Below are positions 59,953 through 64,000 of a stretch of 64,000 nt of DNA, in pieces. The DNA lies in contig VCMS01000013.1 in assembly GCA_022539475.1 (NCBI GenBank), forward strand, positions 1 through 64,000, given 5' to 3'. The notes under the pieces were generated by a model. That model saw only the letters and a list, made by a program, of their open reading frames with translations. It ran no database searches and was not told the DNA's origin. Source of the stretch: Gracilaria domingensis (taxonomy: Eukaryota > Rhodophyta > Florideophyceae > Gracilariales > Gracilariaceae). Numbering within the stretch: the first letter of the stretch is position 1; every line of letters starts with the position of its first letter. The translations under genes and the position numbers were made by a program.

Positions 59953-60544
59953 CGCTAATCGTGCATTTGGCCGGGGCATAGTTGGTATTTATATATGCTG
60001 GTATTTTCTATCCATGACCCAGTTCATTCCGCCAATCAAAATGCAGACAATCTCTGTACACCATTTACACGATGAACGTTTTAGGTTATGTCCCTCTCGT
60101 TCAATGCAAAGTGGATTCGCTCGCCGCAAATGTGCTCTGTGCGGCCCATAGCAAGTTCGTGGCTCAAAATGCGGCCTCGATTTCGGTTAGGTTCATCTCC
60201 CACGCCCTCCTCGGCTTTCTCCGCCGCTCCTCACTTCCTATCAGCAGATTTGCATCTTCTGCTTGACGACAATGGCCCATTTGTGACCGTCAACTGAAAC
60301 GACGTCGATCGCTTGTCGCCTTCACACTGCAATTCTTCAGACTGGAATGACAACACATAACACCACGAGCTTCTACCGAGCTGAAAGGCTTCACAGGCTT
60401 CCGGCATTCACCTAATTCCCGGTTCATTGTCGAAGTGACTAACGAGGGTTACCTTCGGTACAATCTTGTCCGCATTTGTTACTTCCTTCTGCCTATGTTT
60501 TGGATTCTGACGTCTTAAAAAGAAGGCCAACACTGCTATCGTAA
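59953..60544. other. Intergenic, no gene seen
   Basis: tRNA upstream flank and promoter of the DUF255 gene. Short frames at 60072-60297 have no recognisable motif. Confidence 0.45.
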
Positions 60545-62986
60545 ATGCGTCGCCGCGACTTATGCCATTTATGCGGCTCCCGTGTTCCAGCATTCTCAGT
60601 TCCGGTCTCAAGGTTTATCGACGCCCAGAGTTCCCGCCCGCACGCGCTCGTCAGTGCACGTACAGGGCTTCGACAGCAATTATCATCTTCCACTTCAGGT
60701 CTTACACGAAAACAGCGTCATAAGCGTTACCACATTCAGTTCACAAGCTCACTTCAACGTCCCAACAGCGCCACCAATCGCTCAGGTTTGTCAAACGAGT
60801 CAGCTAAGACGCATGGCAGACCTCAAACAGACCGGTCATGTTCGCACAAACCGAACTACCTCATCTTAGAAACAAGTCGCTACCTTGCTGATTCTGCGTA
60901 TGATGTGGTCTGTTGGTACCCATGGGGTCATCAAGCGTTTTTGGCTGCCCGAAGCTCTCAGAAACCTATCCTCTTGTCTTCGGGCTTTTTGAGCTGCCAT
61001 ATGTGTGATGTAATGTCGGAGCATTTCCGCGATCCCGACATTGCCCGCATTCTTAATGAGAGATTCATTTGCGTCAAGGTTGATCGCGAAGAACGCCCCG
61101 ACGTTGACTCAGTGTATAACTCCTTTGTACAGGCCGTTACAGGCAGAACAGGGTGGCCTCTCACATGCTTTCTGACACCCAGTCTAATTCCTTTTGTCGG
61201 CACAACATACCTTCCCAAAGACAGGCTTATGAACGCCGTAAAGTCTATCGCAGAGCGATGGGAGATAAACCGTGACAAGGTAGAGGACGATGGCAAGAAA
61301 GTGGTCGGCGCCTTGCGGGACTTATTTGCGCGCAGAAAGATCGCCTCGCAGCAACATGTCAACATCGAAACGCTCCACCATGCTTTTGATGCGGCTGTTG
61401 CCAGTTTTGACGTTGAAAATGGAGGCTTCGGTTCCGCCCCCAAGTTTCCTCGTCCTTCCGTGTTCGAGTTTTTGCTCTCTGTATACCAGTCCAACCAACT
61501 TGATAGCAGAGTTCGGTGTGAAGCATTGGACATGGTGTTAGATAGTTTGCGATGTATAGCTTCTGGTGGAATACATGACCACGTGGGAGGGGGGTTCTTT
61601 AGGTACGCCCTAGATGCGTCATGGCAGGTGCCTCATTTTGAAAAGATTCTCTCTGACCAGGTTCAGTTGGCTATGACTTTCTTGCATGCATATCAGCTGT
61701 CTGGTGAACAGCAGTTCCGAGATGTGGTTTGCAAGACTCTGGATTTTGTTAAGCGAGAAATGCGGGACAACGATACTGGTGCTATCTACAGCGCCATTCA
61801 TGCCGATTCCCGGCCGTTGTACGATATTACCAAAACAGCAGCGGAAGGCGCGTTCTACACATTCAGTTCATTTGAGTTAATGCTTATACTCGGAGAACCT
61901 GCAAGCACCATCTTTCAAAAGCGATTTGGAGTAACAGCAGCTGGCAATGTTTCGGAATCAGCCGTTGCGAAAGCAGAGTACAATGGTCTGGAAGGTCTCA
62001 ATGTGCTGCGCATCACTTCCTCCATACCGCAGATTGCAGATGAAGTCAACCTTTCGGAAGCAGAGGTCGGCAATATTCTCCACACTTCGTTGGCCAAGGT
62101 TCTGGAAGAACGCGAAAGAAGACCCCGACCGCCAACAGATGATCTGTCTGTGACTTCTTGGATGGCTCTTGCAATTTCGGCTTTCGTAAGAGCTGGACGG
62201 TCTTTGAATAGACCAGATTACGTGGCTATTGCCGAGAAAGCTGCCGGTCTGATAAGGAGATCAATGGTTATTCGCTTGGATGATGAAGCCGATGCTGTTT
62301 ACCTGGCCCGAGCATATCGTGGAAAGCGAGGGATAATCGAAGCATTTGCAGATGACTATACGTACTGCATACAGGCATTCCTCGACTGTTATGAGGTCTC
62401 AGGTGATTTAGAGTACGTGCATTTTGCCCGACAGCTCCAAAACGCGTTGGATACACGATTTCTGGAACAAGATGGATATTGCAATGCGGTAAAAGGTGAC
62501 GACGATATCTTACTCAGAAGAGTTGAGGATTATGACGGTGCAGAACCTGCGGCATCTAGCGTTGCTGTCCTTAACCTCGTCCGTATGGCTTCCTTGTTCG
62601 GCGATAACAAGCTTTGGAACCGGGCCAAGGGCATAATGAACTCTTTCAAAGCAACTTTTGAAACAAGTCCTCTCGCCATGCCACTTCTGCTCACTTCTGC
62701 TTATCCTCTTGTTCGTGACTTACCACAGAAGGTCGTCGTAGTTGGAAACAACGAGGAGGCTTCAAATTTACTGGATGTGTACTGGTCGCAAGGCCTCCCG
62801 CGCCACGTCAGTATGCTCAGACTTCCGTTGAAGAACTGCTCAGGTAAACTTGCGCAGTACTTCTCTGATTGGCAGAACTTGGCACAAGATTTAAAGAATA
62901 AGGCGGCTTTTGTTTGCACCGGAGAGGTTTGTCTTGAACCAACTAGTGACCCTGAACGATTTCTGACAGAGCTTAGACAGCTTTAG
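60545..62986 (+). CDS. SPATA20/YyaL-like DUF255 protein with thioredoxin domain
   Basis: 813 residues. After a ~95-residue Ser/Arg-rich leader, probably a targeting peptide, comes the DUF255 block: ETSRYLADSAYDVVCWYPWG, PILLSSGFLSCHMCDVMSEH (CxxC as CHMC; CHWC is usual), FICVKVDREERPDVDSVYNS and TGRTGWPLTCFLTPSLIPFV. The rest is an (alpha/alpha)6-barrel like AGE/glycoside hydrolases (GGIHDHVGGGFFRYALDASW..PHFEKILSDQVQL; EAFADDYTYCIQAFLDCYE). The family is found from bacteria to animals (SPATA20) with unsettled biochemistry. The central CHxC change removes an otherwise near-invariant Trp. Confidence 0.9.
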   Translation: MRRRDLCHLCGSRVPAFSVPVSRFIDAQSSRPHALVSARTGLRQQLSSSTSGLTRKQRHKRYHIQFTSSLQRPNSATNRSGLSNESAKTHGRPQTDRSCSHKPNYLILETSRYLADSAYDVVCWYPWGHQAFLAARSSQKPILLSSGFLSCHMCDVMSEHFRDPDIARILNERFICVKVDREERPDVDSVYNSFVQAVTGRTGWPLTCFLTPSLIPFVGTTYLPKDRLMNAVKSIAERWEINRDKVEDDGKKVVGALRDLFARRKIASQQHVNIETLHHAFDAAVASFDVENGGFGSAPKFPRPSVFEFLLSVYQSNQLDSRVRCEALDMVLDSLRCIASGGIHDHVGGGFFRYALDASWQVPHFEKILSDQVQLAMTFLHAYQLSGEQQFRDVVCKTLDFVKREMRDNDTGAIYSAIHADSRPLYDITKTAAEGAFYTFSSFELMLILGEPASTIFQKRFGVTAAGNVSESAVAKAEYNGLEGLNVLRITSSIPQIADEVNLSEAEVGNILHTSLAKVLEERERRPRPPTDDLSVTSWMALAISAFVRAGRSLNRPDYVAIAEKAAGLIRRSMVIRLDDEADAVYLARAYRGKRGIIEAFADDYTYCIQAFLDCYEVSGDLEYVHFARQLQNALDTRFLEQDGYCNAVKGDDDILLRRVEDYDGAEPAASSVAVLNLVRMASLFGDNKLWNRAKGIMNSFKATFETSPLAMPLLLTSAYPLVRDLPQKVVVVGNNEEASNLLDVYWSQGLPRHVSMLRLPLKNCSGKLAQYFSDWQNLAQDLKNKAAFVCTGEVCLEPTSDPERFLTELRQL

Positions 62987-63329
62987 TACCCATGGAAGGC
63001 ATATCAATGACATTGATGTGTGGTGGTATGAGACCAAAATGGTTATCTGAATCGCCCTCTTGCGTGTACTGCATTCCCTAGGCCACATAGGCTTGAGGCT
63101 TATGCGAAGCTGCACATCCTCGACACAATGAACGAGTTGAAGGAAGTATTGTTCCTTTTCTTAAAGTGACATGAAGATGACAATTACTCGCACCAAGTCA
63201 TTGCAGAGGATAGGAGGGATACCGACGGTACGTAGAAATTCTAGTCTCTTTGAGCTTCGTGGCAATGTGTTGTATCCCGTTGAATTCGGGGCTATCCTTA
63301 AGGATAGCCTTCCAAGAAAATCTCAAACA
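62987..63329. other. Intergenic between convergent genes
   Basis: No supported ORF. An inverted pair, GGGCTATCCTTA / TAAGGATAGCC, at 63288-63310 may form a 3'-end hairpin. Confidence 0.4.
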
Positions 63330-64000
63330 TCAACTTGACGCGGATTTCCCGTTTTTCGGACGGTATGACACACAATCATTCTTTGAAGAGTCCGCTTCGA
63401 ACAAAACCTCGTCACAGCATTCAACGGTCTCACAGTTAACCTGGATGGTGGCGTGGAGAATTCCGAAGTCCCTCGCAAGCATTCTCTGCGCATCCTTAAC
63501 AATATCGTGGCCTGTCGCTTCATTCTTTTGATACAAGTGAACGCTAAGCGCCGGCCTTCTGGCTGTGATGGACCACACATGCAAGTCTCCGACGTTACTT
63601 ACCCCTTCCAACTCAAGAAGCCTCGCATGTACATCTTCGAGCTGCAATGATGCTGGGGTGCCTTCCATTAAAACCGTCATCGTCTCTCTAGCTAAATCCC
63701 TGGTGGTCATGATGACAATGACCGCAAATAAAAGCGTACATAAAGGGTCAAAAAAAGCCCATGATGGCTTGATGATCATGACAATTGCAGCCGTTATGAC
63801 CCCTATGTTCTGTAAAGCATCTCCGAGAACATGAAGGTAGGCAGCTCTAATATTGGCAGACTTGCCTTCTTTCAGTGCGAGCATCTTTCGTAGGTCATTT
63901 CTCATCGATTGCTTCTCCTTTTCGTCGTTCTGTGGATCTCCGTCTGGGTGTTCGTGCGCATGCCCGTGGTCGTGGTCGTGCCCGTGACTACTCCCGTTCG
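63330..64000 (-). CDS. Cation diffusion facilitator (zinc transporter), 5' end outside window
   Basis: The frame is open to the window edge. It begins with the His-rich cytosolic loop (HGHDHDHGHAHEH), followed by SANIRAAYLHVLGDALQNIG, the metal-site transmembrane helix V with HxxxD. Two more hydrophobic helices follow (ITAAIVMIIKP; FFDPLCTLLFAVIVIMTT), then the C-terminal domain: ETMTVLMEGTPASLQLEDV, NVGDLHVWSITARRPALSVH and HATIQVNCETVECC. This is the C-terminal half of a ZnT/CDF antiporter that moves Zn2+ out of the cytosol in exchange for protons. The order matches the ZnT2/4/8-MTP group with a long His loop between helices IV and V. Confidence 0.9.
   Translation of the reverse strand, partial: NGSSHGHDHDHGHAHEHPDGDPQNDEKEKQSMRNDLRKMLALKEGKSANIRAAYLHVLGDALQNIGVITAAIVMIIKPSWAFFDPLCTLLFAVIVIMTTRDLARETMTVLMEGTPASLQLEDVHARLLELEGVSNVGDLHVWSITARRPALSVHLYQKNEATGHDIVKDAQRMLARDFGILHATIQVNCETVECCDEVLFEADSSKNDCVSYRPKNGKSASS

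Overview
The window is nuclear DNA of a eukaryote. It holds H2A and H2B genes, short GT-AG introns with a TACTAAC-type branch site, SSU-processome, SUMO-protease, TBC-GAP and STN1-like genes, and several classes of eukaryotic transposon. Candidate organellar presequences on an RbfA homologue, a tRNA-wobble enzyme and a 413-residue protein suggest a plastid-bearing host. Intron-poor genes and a tRNA-Arg(UCU) with an 11-nt insert in its D-arm (ectopic tRNA introns are known from the red alga Cyanidioschyzon) make a red alga the best guess. That taxonomic call is inference.

Layout. 1-5.4 kb: two convergent HAD-phosphatase paralogues, a ketopantoate-reductase-like gene with a frameshift, an orphan 3' piece of ribulose-phosphate epimerase, a three-copy ~125-bp repeat and a purine-rich coiled-coil ORF. 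5.4-23.7 kb: a nest of retroelements. A gag-like gene of an unclassified LTR element (11166 down to 7594) was split by an 832-bp solo LTR. A 5.3-kb chromovirus (Ty3/gypsy) with matching LTRs sits in the upstream LTR-like sequence. A second copy of the 832-bp LTR family lies inverted at 19527-20380. A Harbinger-type transposase relic (23350 down to 21755) is split by a third, unrelated solo LTR. 23.9-30.1 kb: a complete MULE with 210-bp terminal inverted repeats, a 9-bp target duplication, a ULP1-type protease and a transposase whose central ~593 bp have been flipped in place.

30-64 kb is gene-rich: an unrecognised 827-residue protein, 5-hydroxyisourate hydrolase, a Ulp2/SENP6-like protease (one frameshift), a plastid-type unknown protein, an STN1-like OB-fold protein, a SANT protein, an Erv1-type sulfhydryl oxidase, RbfA, a fused TrhO-rhodanese/O-methyltransferase, divergent H2A.X and H2B genes with histone-type 3' stem-loops, ZNHIT3-like, MTAP/PNP, KLHDC4, a Bub2-like TBC protein, WDR75/Utp17, the tRNA, a SPATA20/DUF255 protein and the C-terminal part of a zinc transporter.

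The strongest candidates for something new are the fusion protein, which joins the two enzyme families that make 5-methoxyuridine at tRNA position 34; the D-arm intron; the histone stem-loops; and the in-place inversion in the MULE. Nearly all adjacent host genes have unrelated functions, as expected of a eukaryotic chromosome; the exceptions are the histone pair and the HAD paralogues.
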